Origin: Sisyra terminalis
Taxonomy: Eukaryota > Arthropoda > Insecta > Neuroptera > Sisyridae
Reading direction: 5' to 3'
Length of the DNA stretch: 64,000 nt
Assembly: GCA_958496175.1 (NCBI GenBank)
Contig: OY292274.1
Span: 1,612,001-1,676,000, forward strand
A program made the position numbers and the translations under genes. Of this stretch, positions 48,425 through 60,934 are shown one piece after another (the stretch's first letter is position 1; every line of letters begins with the position of its first letter). Below the pieces are notes generated by a model. It worked only from the letters and a program-made list of their open reading frames with translations. It ran no database searches and was not told where the DNA came from.

Positions 48425-48666
48425 GCGCTCAGTTCAAGCCAACAGGACAGTTCTGTATAGAAATTCAGTTGTGAATTTCCGTTACAACAAAGCGATTTTT
48501 AGTGTGATTTGAATTAAAAGTGATTATTGTCATTTATTGTGTTGACAAGTGTAATTGTGTAATAAAAAAAGTGATTGTTTAGTGTGAAAGTGATTATTTA
48601 TTTCCAAAAGAAATTAAAAGAACGAATAAACGCCATCTCAATATAGTTTTGAGACGTCATGTTACA

Positions 48667-49653
48667 ATATCTACTAATTATTTTTGTAGACTGTAAAAAT
48701 GAACAAAATAAACAAATACTATGAAGACAACAAAAACATAAGAATGTTCATGAGCTAACTTAATTAAAAGAGGACGAATATACTATTGAATGGATGGGTA
48801 AACAATTCTTTGAAAATTTGATTTCTGATGAAAGATAAATAATAATTGAAATGATAATATAAATATTGTTCACTATTACAATATTTACCTCTCAAAAAAA
48901 AAAATAGCGTGAAAACTGAGCATACAAATCAAGTGGCTGAATGTAAAGAAATACGCTTTTTTAAGAAACATCATTTTCCTATCTCAAAAGGTTCAAGAAA
49001 ATAAAAAACATTCAACATATTGTTCAGCTTTTAATGAAATTCATTAAGATATTAAAAATAATTTTTGTTCTACACTTGTATACTTTTCATTCAATCTACA
49101 AATTGATAAAAATATGGACTTATGAAGTACAAACTATAAAGTAGTATATGCGAAGGACCTATTAGAAAAATTACAGATAACTTTGTATTCATCATCACGG
49201 AACATTAGCATTCATTTAAAGATATGAATTCTTAACGATATTTAATAATTAAAGCGAAACCTTTGTGTATATGACCAAACTTCAAGGGGAGCCATTAAAT
49301 ACTAAGTAAAAAAATTGTAAATGAATTTTAAATTAATTTAATTGTTTCCAAAAAAAAAAAAATGCGATCCTTCGACAACTGAAACCTTAAGCACCTGAGG
49401 TCAATGACTATTGAATTTATATATCTCAGTACATCTTCAATTACGGGTACCCAATCTGTTATATCTATCAACGTATATCTATATCCACTGTATGCATTTA
49501 TCTTCTGCTGAATTCTTTTTATTTCACCGAATTTTCGAAAAGCAGTTGTACACCATAATCTTAATTCGCTATTTTATTTCGATATTTTATTAATATACGG
49601 CTGTTTCATAAGTTTTTTCTATTTTCTAATATGAAATAAATACACTATATGTA
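48667..49653. other. AT-rich non-genic stretch downstream of the solo LTR
   Basis: No coding sequence with a recognisable motif follows the LTR promoter. The first 300 bp are A-rich and contain stops in all frames. Any transcript from the LTR would probably be non-coding here. Confidence 0.5.
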
Positions 49654-50559
49654 GGGGACACTGGGTACAAAAGGAACGTCGGGTCGAAAGTAACAAATGC
49701 TTTCTAGGCTTATCCAATGAACGAACTCCGCTTTGCTGCCATCAGGTGATAGCCTAGTGATAGCCCCTCAATCGTATTAAGTCGACGCATGCGCAGTACG
49801 TTCTTAGGTTATATAATAGGACGTAATGTGTTTTAACGAGCCAAAAGTAAGTTTTTCGACGTTTTCTTATTTATTGTTTACATCGTCGTAAAAGAATCAA
49901 AGCAATTCGAATGTTTGCATATCCATTCTTGATTAGATAAATTTTACATTGTTTAAATTTATTTTTGTCTAGCACGTTCCATTTTAAAGTTATGTTATAC
50001 GTCTTATTAAAAGTGAGAATGGTACAAAAGTAACATAGCCCCCTAGGGTACAAAAGTAATATGTTGCTTTTGTCCTCGTAATTGTTTTATTACTAACATC
50101 ATATTTTTATGGATATCTACTTCAATAGAATGGTTTTCGATACATTTTCGTGTCGGTAGTTCTTCATGCAGTAGTTTTTATGGGTTGTCGCTGAATTCTG
50201 TTGATTCATTTCCTTAAAATATAAATTGTTTGAGTATTTAAAATGCTGAATTTGATTTATATCATTAATATAAAGTCTTGAAATAAGTAATTTGTTGATT
50301 TAACTTGTACTATGTTTTCATTAGCAATCCTTAGCAGTCTTGTTACTTTCGACCCGCCTACGTGGTCGAAAGTAACAACTGACAATTTTTTAACTCTGTG
50401 TTATTCACATAAAACATACCATAATTTAATAAATCAAGTTACTATTGTGAAGAACATAAACTAAATTTAAAGTGGTTATATTCATTTAATGGCAATAATA
50501 ACACTCAGCCAGAAATAAAGGTAAAAGTACAAACTGTTACTTTTGTACCCGGTCTCCCC
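49654..50559. mobile_element. 906-bp TIR element (MITE), copy B
   Basis: Bounded by TA at 49652-49653 and 50560-50561. Same ends, orientation and internal motif array as 28719-29632, with few differences along its length. The close similarity of two copies 20 kb apart suggests activity not long ago or gene conversion. Confidence 0.82.
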
Positions 50560-50997
50560 TACATTTACTGTTCTGATATGATTGATTGATACTGGTATAT
50601 CAGAAATATTTTATCAATAGGTTTTTCTACTATCATGGGCTTTTTATAACTGTTTTGAAAATTTTCCTATGAGTAAATGCTAGATTTAATTTGAAACAAA
50701 TTCTATAATTATCACGTTTCTGTTATTCAGCATATAAAATAAACAAAAAAATCAACCAAACTTAATTAGTTTCATCGTAAAAAGGAAAAAATCGTTCTTG
50801 TTATTGTTGGACCCAATTACTTGTGATCCCGGTTACTTGCGGTTCCAGTTGTATGATCTGAATGTTTGGTAACACTGAACTGTTTACCCTGTCAGCTGCA
50901 TTCAGATCATATTATGAAACGAATCAATAATTTACGAGAAAAATCACAATTATAATTAAATTATCTGTGTTACTCTTAAAGTGTTAGTAAAGCTAAA

Positions 50998-52732
50998 GTT
51001 GAAAAAGCTTCAACTTTATTCCTGGATATTTAAATTTACGTAGTAAATTAGCTAAAAGCTTCTTTTTTTAAATTTACTTATGTTCCTTTTTAAGAATTTT
51101 TCTCAAATCTTAATACCTTCATCCGCATTCGTATCCATGGCTCTACATATACATCCGCAATATCCTTTGAATCGAGATATATAATTTGCACCAAAAACAT
51201 GTGTGTGCTTATGTACACGCGTGAGAAGTTATACTTCTTTGGTAATGATAAAAAGATGTTTTTAATCCACTGTCGTAGCCTCTTCCGGTAGTGCCTGAAC
51301 TGGCACACCAGTTACAAGATTTATGATGACTAAAATATGAAACAATATTAAACACAAATTACTTTTAATATCAAAATACATAAAAGGAAGCGTATGGGTT
51401 GCGGCAAAGACAAGGACAAAGAATATAAAGCTTTAAGCACATCCATGTAAGTGGAATACAAATATAATAATTATTGGCTCAAATTTGAACTACCATCTTA
51501 TTAGTTTCAACTGTCATTTCGATTTCTTTCAATTGATAATTTTAGTCATTTGTCAGTTGTGTCAGTGTTGGACTGTGAATATTTCACGGAAAATTACAGG
51601 TTTCAAATAAAAGTTTTAATTGACTATTTATGCATCGATACTATATGCTTACACATTTGGTTACTTATACAAAATGTATATTACATATTATATGAATTAA
51701 CCGTTTAACCGAATTAACAGATTGGATCGCATGTTCGAAAAATAGTTATCGAAAATATTTACCATATAGAAGTAGATTGTTGCCATTGAATATCATGTAT
51801 AGATATGTTTAAACAATGCTAAATAGCGATGTCCTGAAAATTAAATTTGTACAGTAGTGATTGCATATTTTATTTACCCATTTATATCATTGTATTGAAA
51901 CTGATTTTTAATTCAAATATAGCAAAATATAAGATAATATAATGCATCAATCGACGTTTATTACATTATTTTAAATATTACACTGAAGGAATTCAGAAAA
52001 TATATTTCTTTTAAATGCATTTTACTTCTCATAATAGGCAAAATGTAAAAATAGGCAAATGTAAGTAATATGTATGCATTTATTTCGGCAAAAGTAGATA
52101 AATATTGTAAACACATACGAGTGAGTGAAATATCATCGTTTACCATCGTTTATCATCGAAATACCATCATCGTTTCAAATTTGAACTGAATGATTGTTGA
52201 TATGGTTTCATCAGTCATTTTGATTTCAGTCAATTGCCAATTTTTACTATTTGTCAGTTGTGTCAGTATTGGGCGGTGACTATTTGACGGGAAATCACTA
52301 GATATGTATTAATATGGATATTGTTTAGTTTGTCAAATTCGAAAATATTTAATTCAACGATTTTCTCCATGTTCTAAAGGTTCTAACCGTTCTAAAGAAG
52401 AAATACATAAACTGTCTAGTATATATGACAGTGTATGTTTGCTAGCTATAACTTCGTATCTGATTCGGAATTGTTCGGCTGATCGCCCCTCCCGTCCTTT
52501 CCGATAAACAAACAATATGTAAGAGTGCTGGCTTAACTTGATCGATGCGATAGAGTGTGATAATCGTCTTACTAATATGTAAATCGCTCCCAAAAATCGG
52601 CCAGATTTCACCCGCTTGTACCATTCTTTTTCGCTAATCGTTTGCAAGCGATTTCATACTCTGACTCTAAGGCGTCATTTTTTTAACAATTCACTATCAT
52701 TAATTTTTTTTCAAAACGCCGGTAAAGAAGTA
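50998..52732 (+). repeat. Unidentified 1.7-kb dispersed repeat, copy B
   Basis: Collinear with 2017-3743. It lacks the extra 5' segment of copy A (1918-2013). It starts within a palindromic AAAGTTGAAAAAGCTTCAACTTT-like stretch. A minus-strand frame at 52354-52647 reads SIKLSQHS and RIRYEVIASK at the same places as copy A, although the intervening residues differ by indels. Confidence 0.75.
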
Positions 52733-55430
52733 AAACGTTATAAATTTTCGTGAAATAAGAAAATATTTTGTTTTTGTCCCATGGTTAATATTTCAATGGC
52801 AAATATACCAAGCGATTTACAATTTTTATAATAAAAATAACATCAGCTTTACATTGGATGATGTGGGTATGCATCAAAGGAAAACGTGCTCTATGTGAAA
52901 AAATGGAAAAAATGAGTAAACAAATCAGGAGCCTATTAAATTGAAATTTGAAATGAATTCAGTTCAATATGATATGAAAATGCTTTTCTTTTCAAATTTA
53001 AAATGTTTCAATCCTTTTTTATAAACGTGTGAATTTGGCGTTTATCGCTGTTACGAATGGTCCAGTGAACTTGTTTAGGAATGGGGAGTACCTATCTATT
53101 CAATATTTAACGCACGCAAATCCGCGTTAGTTATGCCGCGTTGACTTTTCAAGAGCCTATCTGTTCAAGTTCATCCGTCCATCAGTCCTATTCACCAGGA
53201 TAAATAATCGAATGGCGTTCACATTTGCTTTCTGCCGTATTCCACTTGAAGCGAGCTTAAATTAGCACTTGTAAAACTTGCATCAATCGTCCGTGATTGA
53301 TTCGAATGATAAAGTTGAACACCTCGGCTTTACGATGCTGTCTAATTCGAATAATCTTGTTTTATTGAGTTAACCACGCGCACTTGTATAGAGCTAAATT
53401 TATAAGCGAATTAGTCTCCCACACCATTTTGATATGCTGACGAGGATTAAGCGATTAGAGTGTTTAGATCGGAGCAAGTGTACACGTCATGCATGCAAAT
53501 TTCACACGGATTTCGAATAATTGGAAACAATTAAGCTACCATGTTATCCTCGTTGCATAATATCATACACTCTAATCAATTTATCTCGTCTAAATCGAGA
53601 CAATGATTAAGAACTTGTTAACAGTAGCGTAAAATGCAGAAAACCAACAAATGTCATAATTAAGACGCTTTTGTTTATCTTCAGGAATAGACGGCCAAAT
53701 ATTTTACACAAGTATTGTCTCAACATCTTTATTAAAGGATACTTTCAACAACAAATATCATGATTGTGATTCAAAGACAAACATTACTCTATTCCGATTT
53801 CCCCAACAATGTGTATGAGTTAGTATTTACACCCTTCTACTTTATATAATTAATTATTTGTCAAGTTCTCCGTTTTAGGGAAACATTATACCAATTGTAT
53901 AGAGTGACAAAAACATTTTAACTGAGCACCAGCGAATGTCGCCACAAAATTCAATATTGTACAAAGAGGAATTTTCCATGGATTTTTTTTACCTGATCTA
54001 GATTTGGTTATATTGTCTAATTAATGGGGGAAATTATTTGAGAAATATTTTGTTTCTTAACATTGGATTGTGTTATTTGATCAGTTGGGGTCAAGCAAAA
54101 TTGATAAGCTCTGTGATTTATTTTCATAACATTTTTTTTTAAATTATTTCTATCTATAGTACCAAGATAATGAGCTGAATGTATCTAATTACATCCACCT
54201 GTTGCCTTGTTATTTTTTTTTTATTTGCTTGTAACAGAATATAAGATTAGATATCCAGCCTCATTATGTCTGGCAAACTACCTGAGCTTTTATGCAATTA
54301 GAAAATCCCTTTGTGGTCGTTGACAATAATAATGTAAGTCGGTTTTTAATTAAAATGATCAAGTTTACAAAATAAGGGCTTGTCGGGTGTGTCGAACGAG
54401 AATGATGCTTTTGGTATGGGGAAAGGAAACGGTGCGATATTTCAGTAAAAACTAATTACAAGATAGATAGGAGATGATGTAAAAGAAAGGGGTGAAAAGC
54501 AGTCATAACCGAGGCAAGTTTGAAAAGCTTTCCGCCAAAGCTTTTTCAGTTGCTCGTATTAAAATCTGAATGGAGTTATATAAAAGCCACTCGCTAATTT
54601 CTGAGCATTAACAAAACAAGCCGGTGTACAATACTATAATATACATATATATTTAAAGATGAAGTTGTGAGAATATTTCATACAAAAGCGCGACGGACGC
54701 AACGGAACGATCGAAACATCCCGCCCGCATCCTACCGCTTCCCAACAATAATCGGAACAGATAAGCTCTTTGCAACTTATGCCGCATCATTTTATTAACT
54801 CAAGAATGAAAGCTTTAAGAAATGGGGAGCCAGAACTGTATGAGCTTTGAGCTTCTCTGCGTAGGTACTTGTAACTTTTCTCGAACTATACAAAAAGTAA
54901 ATTTACATTTTTCTGGTACATTTAAAATAAATGTAAAAACTTTAAGAATATTTTCAATAATTTTATTGGCAACATAGAAAGCTACATTATAATTTTTTTT
55001 AAACTTATTTATACGACATCAAGTATCAGAAACAATGAATTATTAAATTATAAAACTTTATTTGTTTACTGATTTAGTCTAAGTTATAAACTGATTCATG
55101 AAATCAATTTTGGTTATATGCATTTTTTTTTTCTTAATTTCTTTGTTAAGTAATACAAATCAATTAATAATTATTTTACTTTGTCCACATATTTAGTAAC
55201 ACAGCACAAAATGTAAAAATATGCATACAATGTTATTATCCATACCAACCTGATTAGGTTGGTATTATGCATGGGAAAACATAATTTGAAAATAAAGCCG
55301 CGCTGCCATTAGCAATCGTAATAAAATTAAGAATCATTAAAACTATATATCTACTTTCACCAGATATTTAATAAATTTTTAATAAAGGATTTACGATTTA
55401 TAGTTTAAGTTTTGTAAAATGGTAGATTTA
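52733..55430. other. Non-genic stretch, possibly single-copy
   Basis: No gene recognised. Parts at about 53040-53620 and 54360-54850 are less AT-rich and contain TAAT-core and ATGCAAAT-type motifs, which could be regulatory, but this is speculation from composition. At about 55244-55265 there is a perfect hairpin, TACCAACCT-GATT-AGGTTGGTA. Confidence 0.45.
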
Positions 55431-55825
55431 GGTTGTTTTCCAATTACCAGCGCTTAGTGCGACCTAGTGCCGCACTATGCGAGCCTTAAATTGGAACAAA
55501 TTAATTCCTAAGTTGTCCTAAGTGCGACGGTAGACTGCATGAGACTTGGTTCAGTTAGAGAAAAATTGAGTTTGACAAATTTTGACAACCTTTAATGGAT
55601 TTTTAAATAATAAAATTGCGTTATCGTCAACTATTTTAATTAATTCTTAATTTTTGAAATAAACCGTAAATTTTTCTGTCATTTTGTTGGTTGTATTTGC
55701 ACATCGCACCCGAGAGCGCATGTATTTCGAATGCTCATTTGTGCGATGCGTTGCGGTCGTTGGAACATTCAATGCTGAGCATTATGCCGCATTATGCGCT
55801 TTTGTGCCGTAATTGGAAAACAACC
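55431..55825. mobile_element. 395-bp PIF/Harbinger-like MITE
   Basis: Perfect inverted ends: AGGTTGTTTTCCAATTAC at 55430-55447 and its complement at 55809-55826. Counting TTA as the target duplication (55428-55430 and 55826-55828) leaves an element of 395 bp. A 3-bp TTA duplication is characteristic of PIF/Harbinger. The subterminal parts are rich in GTGCG/CGCAC motifs. No transposase. Confidence 0.78.
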
Positions 55826-56324
55826 TTAGTGTCCTTGTTGAAGATATAGGGTATGATTATAGGGGCCATTACTCAATAGTTTTGTAACAAGTCTTATAAG
55901 GTTTCTAGTTTCTACGGTCATTTCATTCTCAATTTATTTCAATTCCATTATGAACCTTTAATTGTAAAAGTAGCCATAAAATAAAAAAAAGTTATTCACT
56001 GTTCACGGAATCGACCTTGGTTCCTATTGACGAGGAACACCACTCTGTCCCGAAATCTTTTGCTAGAGAATTGAATTCAACGAGTGAATTGCACATCTTC
56101 AATTGAAAATATTCATTTTCTTCATCAACAAATCTACCATCCTACAAAATTTGAACTAAATCCATCACTTCAAAACCGTGCACTCTCCTTGTAAGTTACG
56201 TAGATAAATGAGCCACTTATTTTGAAAAAAGTCCATTTCAAAGATGGTTCGTAAAGGATATTTTTTCAGTTATTAGAATAACTGTGGAAGAAGTTATCGC
56301 TGTTGTGGCATATTATCTCATATC

Positions 56325-57080
56325 TTCTTCTTAACCCAACGTCAGTGCCGATGTATGGCGATTGATTAAAAAATGGCTGTCACGTGGGGAGTTCCAGGTT
56401 TCTCAGAACCTGTTGGATGGTCCTTCTCCAGCGATTACGCTCTTTTGCCTGTCGCGTTGCGGACGCGGCACTCGAATCAACGAGCTTTTCCACCACTTCC
56501 GTCCAACGGGTTGGCGATCGCCCTCGTTTTCTTTTCCCTTCAGGTCGTCCTTGTACCATTAACTTTTCCATGGTCTCGTGGCGCGCGATATGTCCGAAAA
56601 ACCTGAGGATTCGTCCATACGTCAGTGAAGAGAGTCTTTGGACTAGCTTAACTTCGTTACAGACAGAGACATTAGTTCTTTTAGCCGTCCATGGGATCCG
56701 TAGCATTCTCCTCCAGACCCACATTTCGAAGGCATCAATTCGTCGCCGATCAACTGCACGGATAGTTTACGTTTCCGAAGCGTAGGAGAAGATAGGAAAA
56801 ATCAGTGTACCAACTAATCTGATTTTAGTAGCTTTAATATGTTGCGGTCTTTCCATATTTTGGACAGTTGTGTTACGGCAGATCTAGCGATTTCAATGCG
56901 TCGTCTAATTTCGTGCTCACATGATCCTGATTTATGTATCATCGATCCCAGATAAACAAAGCAATCCACAATCAAGAAGGGGCCTATTCTTTCCGGCTGA
57001 TTTTGATGTTCGGTAGCACGGCCAACGATCATTATTTTGGGCTTATTGGCGTTAATTTTTAAACCAAAATCTTGGCTCAC
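56325..57080 (-). pseudogene. RTE-like LINE 3' fragment, copy 2 (longer)
   Basis: On the minus strand, 57080-56814 encodes a reverse-transcriptase C-terminal part with GLKINANKPKIMIV and YLGSMIHKSGSCEHEIRRR, then a frame shift near 56815. FPIFSYASET, a stop where Trp is expected, TIRAVDRRRIDAFE and WVWRRMLRIPWTAKRTN follow. The last 114 residues (56724-56380) are identical to copy 1. This copy extends about 300 bp further 5'. Its 3' end on the minus strand is AAGAAGAAG. It is dead because of the shift and the stop. Confidence 0.88.
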
Positions 57081-57143
57081 GACTTCATTTTATATACCAG
57101 TTACACAAATCATCTCACATATTATTGCTATTTTTACAATATA

Positions 57144-57778
57144 CCGAGGTGTGAAAATTATTAGACTCAAAAGAAGATTTTTTTTTCTTTCAGCAATGTA
57201 TCGCCCAGGCAGTAAAACATCCAACATCAGTTATGGTTTGAAGCTGCATGTTAGCAAAGGGTACCAGTAGGATATACATTGTGGAAGGTACTATGAGGTA
57301 AGACCAACATATACAAATCTTGGAAACGAGGTTACTTCCTCCAAACTAAAGAATGGTTTCCGGAAGAAAATGTTATCTTTATGCCGGATGGAGCTCCTTG
57401 TCATAAAACCAAAAAAGTTATGGATTTCCTCAAAAATTCTAACATTAATGTGCCGCCTTGGCCAGGAAATAGTTCTGATGCTAATCTCATAGAAAATTTT
57501 TGGGTCATTGCGAAGAAAAAACTAAAAAAATAAACTATTACAACACGGGTGGATCTGATTACCGGACTCATTAAGATTTGGCATCATAATAAAATATAAA
57601 TGAAAAAAATATTATAGAGCATGCCAGGATGAGAAAAATAAATTAATAACAATAAAGGGTATCACACAAAATATCAAATGAGTGAAATTATTGTATTTTT
57701 TAAATATATGACATTTAAAAATAAAAATGTGTTTTTTTCTCTTGAGTTGTCTTGAGTCCAATAATTTTCACACCTCTG
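57144..57778 (+). pseudogene. Tc1-type element with the C-terminal half of a DD34E transposase
   Basis: TA flanks the element on both sides (57142-57143, 57779-57780). The inverted ends share GAGGTGTGAAAATTATT followed by GGACTCAA or AGACTCAA. On the plus strand HPTSVMV, YIVEGTMR and ILETRLLP appear with stops and a frame shift, then a clean frame with FMPDGAPCH (second catalytic Asp) and WPGNSSDANLIENFW (catalytic Glu). There are 34 residues between them, the Tc1 DD34E signature. The DNA-binding domain and first Asp are deleted. Length is 635 bp against about 1.6 kb for intact relatives. Confidence 0.88.
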
Positions 57779-60649
57779 TATGTAATAGAAGGAAAATGAC
57801 CAGATATAAAATACTGTTTAATTCTTTACGGATAAAATAAAAAACTTAAAATTGAAGATTATCACAAGAAATTATGACTAATTATTAGTTTCATTATTTT
57901 TTTCCTGATAATCTAACAGTATATGTTAATTATAGATAATTCTTTAAAAAAAATAAACTTACAACTTCGAAAAAAAGCAAATCAAAAGTATCAGTTTTGA
58001 GAAAGATCCTCACTAACTTACTAAAATTGAAAATATAAGTTTCGAATTCCAGACATGTGCAATCATTACATATTCAAAGACATTTAATGGGGTTAACATT
58101 TGCCAAGTCTACCCTACAAATTGGAAGTCAGTCGATCAAAACCGTTCTTGCGATATGAGGGAAGCATGATTAAAAAATGAAATTTCGAAAAAAATATGGT
58201 TAAAGTTAAAATTAAAGTACGATTCAAATTATAACGACTTCTGTTTCTTTACAATGATTCCAAATTTTTAAAAAAAATCCTTCTCACCATATTCTAGATA
58301 TGTTAAGGAAGCGATTTATGGAAAAAAAAAAACGATTTTTTTATTGCTCCAAAAAGCTTTTATAGACATTTAAAACACATTTTTGACGTTTCATTAATTT
58401 AATTTTCAGGATTATTAGAAAGCAGTCAATTAACTATAAATTTACATATGTTTTACATATACTTTTACTGACATTTTCAAAAATCGAAAAAGAATTTGAA
58501 TTTCATTGAAACGTAATAGCCGTTATTTTCAACCAGACTAAATTACAGCATAAGACTTTCGTAGAAGTATTGACCAACATAAATTAGCTATAAAAGTAAT
58601 AATAAATTAACCTTCTCATGACCTCCGTCGTTCACAAATAAACGCATAAAACCAATAGCTCCGTTTGCAATACATTTAACAGTTAATTTTGATATTACAA
58701 CCCGAGTTTATAGCTCTTTAGCATTCTTGTCCCTGGTTTCAAGAGGAAAGGTAATAAAATTAATTGATAAAAATACAGCACTATTAATTTAAAACCACTG
58801 TTCAGGACTCATTGGCGACATGTTTTTGTTTTCATCAAAGATGAATCATTTTTGGCTACTTGATGTTATTTTGCCATTGTATAAGTTGGAGTACTCATAT
58901 CTCGTAGTTGTTAATCATATAGACGTAAAGATAATAATTTAGTTTTTATCCTTTATGGTTTGTTCATTCTCACATCACTATATCGTAAAAAATTTGTACA
59001 ATAAGTTGAAGCATTAACTGAATAGTGCGATGCAGTTCGTGTTTGAGTCATAAAAATTATATGCATATGATCGTAGTTATGACCGTATAGAATATAGAGG
59101 GTTGAAATTATAAGCGATAAATAATAATAATTTTATTAGTTTTTCTCAAAGTTTACTACAGAATGCAGTGTAATAATTAACGATTCTGTTTAATTCATTT
59201 GATATTATAATCAAAAAGGAGAAGTGAGCTTTCAAAGGCTTACAAATGATATTCTATGTTCTGGTGAAAGCTTTAGTGGTTGATGAGAACATTGATGAAA
59301 AGAGAACCCCCTTTTAAGTATGGGAAAGTAAAGGGAGTTATGGTCGTTGCAGGGCTCTTTTACAAACACTGCGGCAGTATCAAATTTCACTGTCAGGTAA
59401 CCTCATAGTTGAGGGTTGTGGTAGTAATGATGGTAGATATTTGGTTTTGGTGTTGGTGTTGTTGATGGTCTTTGAGCGTGAAAGCGCACGCGTGTCTCTT
59501 TTCAATGGCACAGACAATGTGGTAAGGAGGTAATTAACCGAGCGAGTAATTAGTAATAACAAGAGATTGGGTATGGGTGAAAACAAATGGGAAATGTGAT
59601 CCGGAGTGGAACAAAGCACTGATTATAAAATCCAGGTGTTAAATACGCAAGCTCGAAATTACGTTTGTTACGTCGGGAATTTGAAATTGAAAGACTTGTC
59701 GTTTATGGCGAGGAATGTGCAGGGAGCAATATGGGCAATATGGCCACATGGGATGTGTATTGTGTCTGGAAACAAGAAACTGAGCTTACTGGCATCGGGC
59801 CATTGTGTTCGCAGATCGTCGCATTCGCCATGTTGGAACGTTGTTTGTCTTGTGAGATGCATTTATCGAGATTCGATCGCGCGATAACCGACAATGTAAC
59901 TTTAAAACATACCACGAAGAAAATGTACAATATTAGCTATTCATAAGCATACACACACATTATTTCTTACATATACACGGAAATACAACAAAAAATTATA
60001 ATTTTCTACTCGGGAAATGACTTTTTCAAATGATTAGTTCACTGCGTTGGCCTCAAGTCGAAGCTCATTCCTGTCTTTGTCCAGTAGGGAATTTATGTGT
60101 GTGACAATTGTTTACATAACCCATCGTTGAATAGTTACATTACAACACAATCGGGTTACTGATTACAATCAGTCCGTCAGGTCATCTTGAACGGCTACCA
60201 AAACCCAATACATCCTACCACTACATCACAATCATCAGCAGCACGTATGAATAAAGAAGAACGACCAAAAAAGACTCAGACCAAGAATTCCTTGAAACCG
60301 TTGAAACATGCTCCATACAGAATTTAGATCAGATATTATCAGCAATGACACGTTCAACAATCATTTGTGACTCTTCTTTAAAAAAGAAAAACCTACGAGT
60401 AAATCTTACCTCCACGGTTATCATAAATACAACAACCTTCTTTTTACAAAAGAAAAATAGCATTTCGCCAACATACATTATAGATATAAAATCAAACAAA
60501 TTTTCATAAAATTATTACTTCCCTTTGAAAATAATAGACCATATGCTTTTTTTTTGTTGAATTGATGAAGAACATTAAAGTTATATTTTGACAGAAACAA
60601 AGTTTCAATACTAATGAACAAATATGAGTCCGAAAATGATAGATGCGAC
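57779..60649. other. Non-genic stretch, partly less AT-rich
   Basis: No recognised gene. The interval at about 59220-60310 is less AT-rich and has several overlapping open frames on both strands (59380-59946), none with a motif I know. A host exon or conserved regulatory DNA is possible there but unsupported. Confidence 0.42.
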
Positions 60650-60934
60650 CAAGGGTATTAAGTATTAAGGGTATACGTAGCTAGGTAACCAAGGGCCCTG
60701 GGGCAAATTAAAAAATGGGGCCCCACTGCTATGTAAACTGATTAGGTTTTATCAAATAAAAATATGAAATATACAAATACTTTAAAAATGCTAAGCTACT
60801 TAAGCTCTTTTTTGTGCACTGCAGGGCAGGTAATAAAAATATTTAAGAGTAACAACATAAATTAATACAATTAATACTTGGTGTAGGTTTGCTTAATAAA
60901 ACGAAATAGAGAAGATTCAAGAGTTTATTATATA

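Larger units (their letters stand above)
48237..48666 (+). mobile_element. Solo LTR with an hsp70-like promoter
   Basis: This 430-bp unit begins TGTAACAG and ends ATGTTACA, and is flanked on both sides by ATAT (48233-48236 and 48667-48670), a 4-bp target duplication. TG...CA ends, short inverted termini, a promoter in the first half and AATAAA at 48625-48630 are the features of a complete LTR. No internal coding region or partner LTR is present, so it is a solo LTR left by recombination between two LTRs. The termini resemble those of the gypsy element at 6057-10706, but the body is unrelated. The promoter parts are listed separately. Ty3/gypsy or Bel/Pao origin is likely. Confidence 0.85.

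Noticed and set aside
59380..59946. Cluster of overlapping open frames on both strands
   Set aside because: None has a known motif and they overlap in several frames, as expected from composition; kept only as a possible single-copy island.
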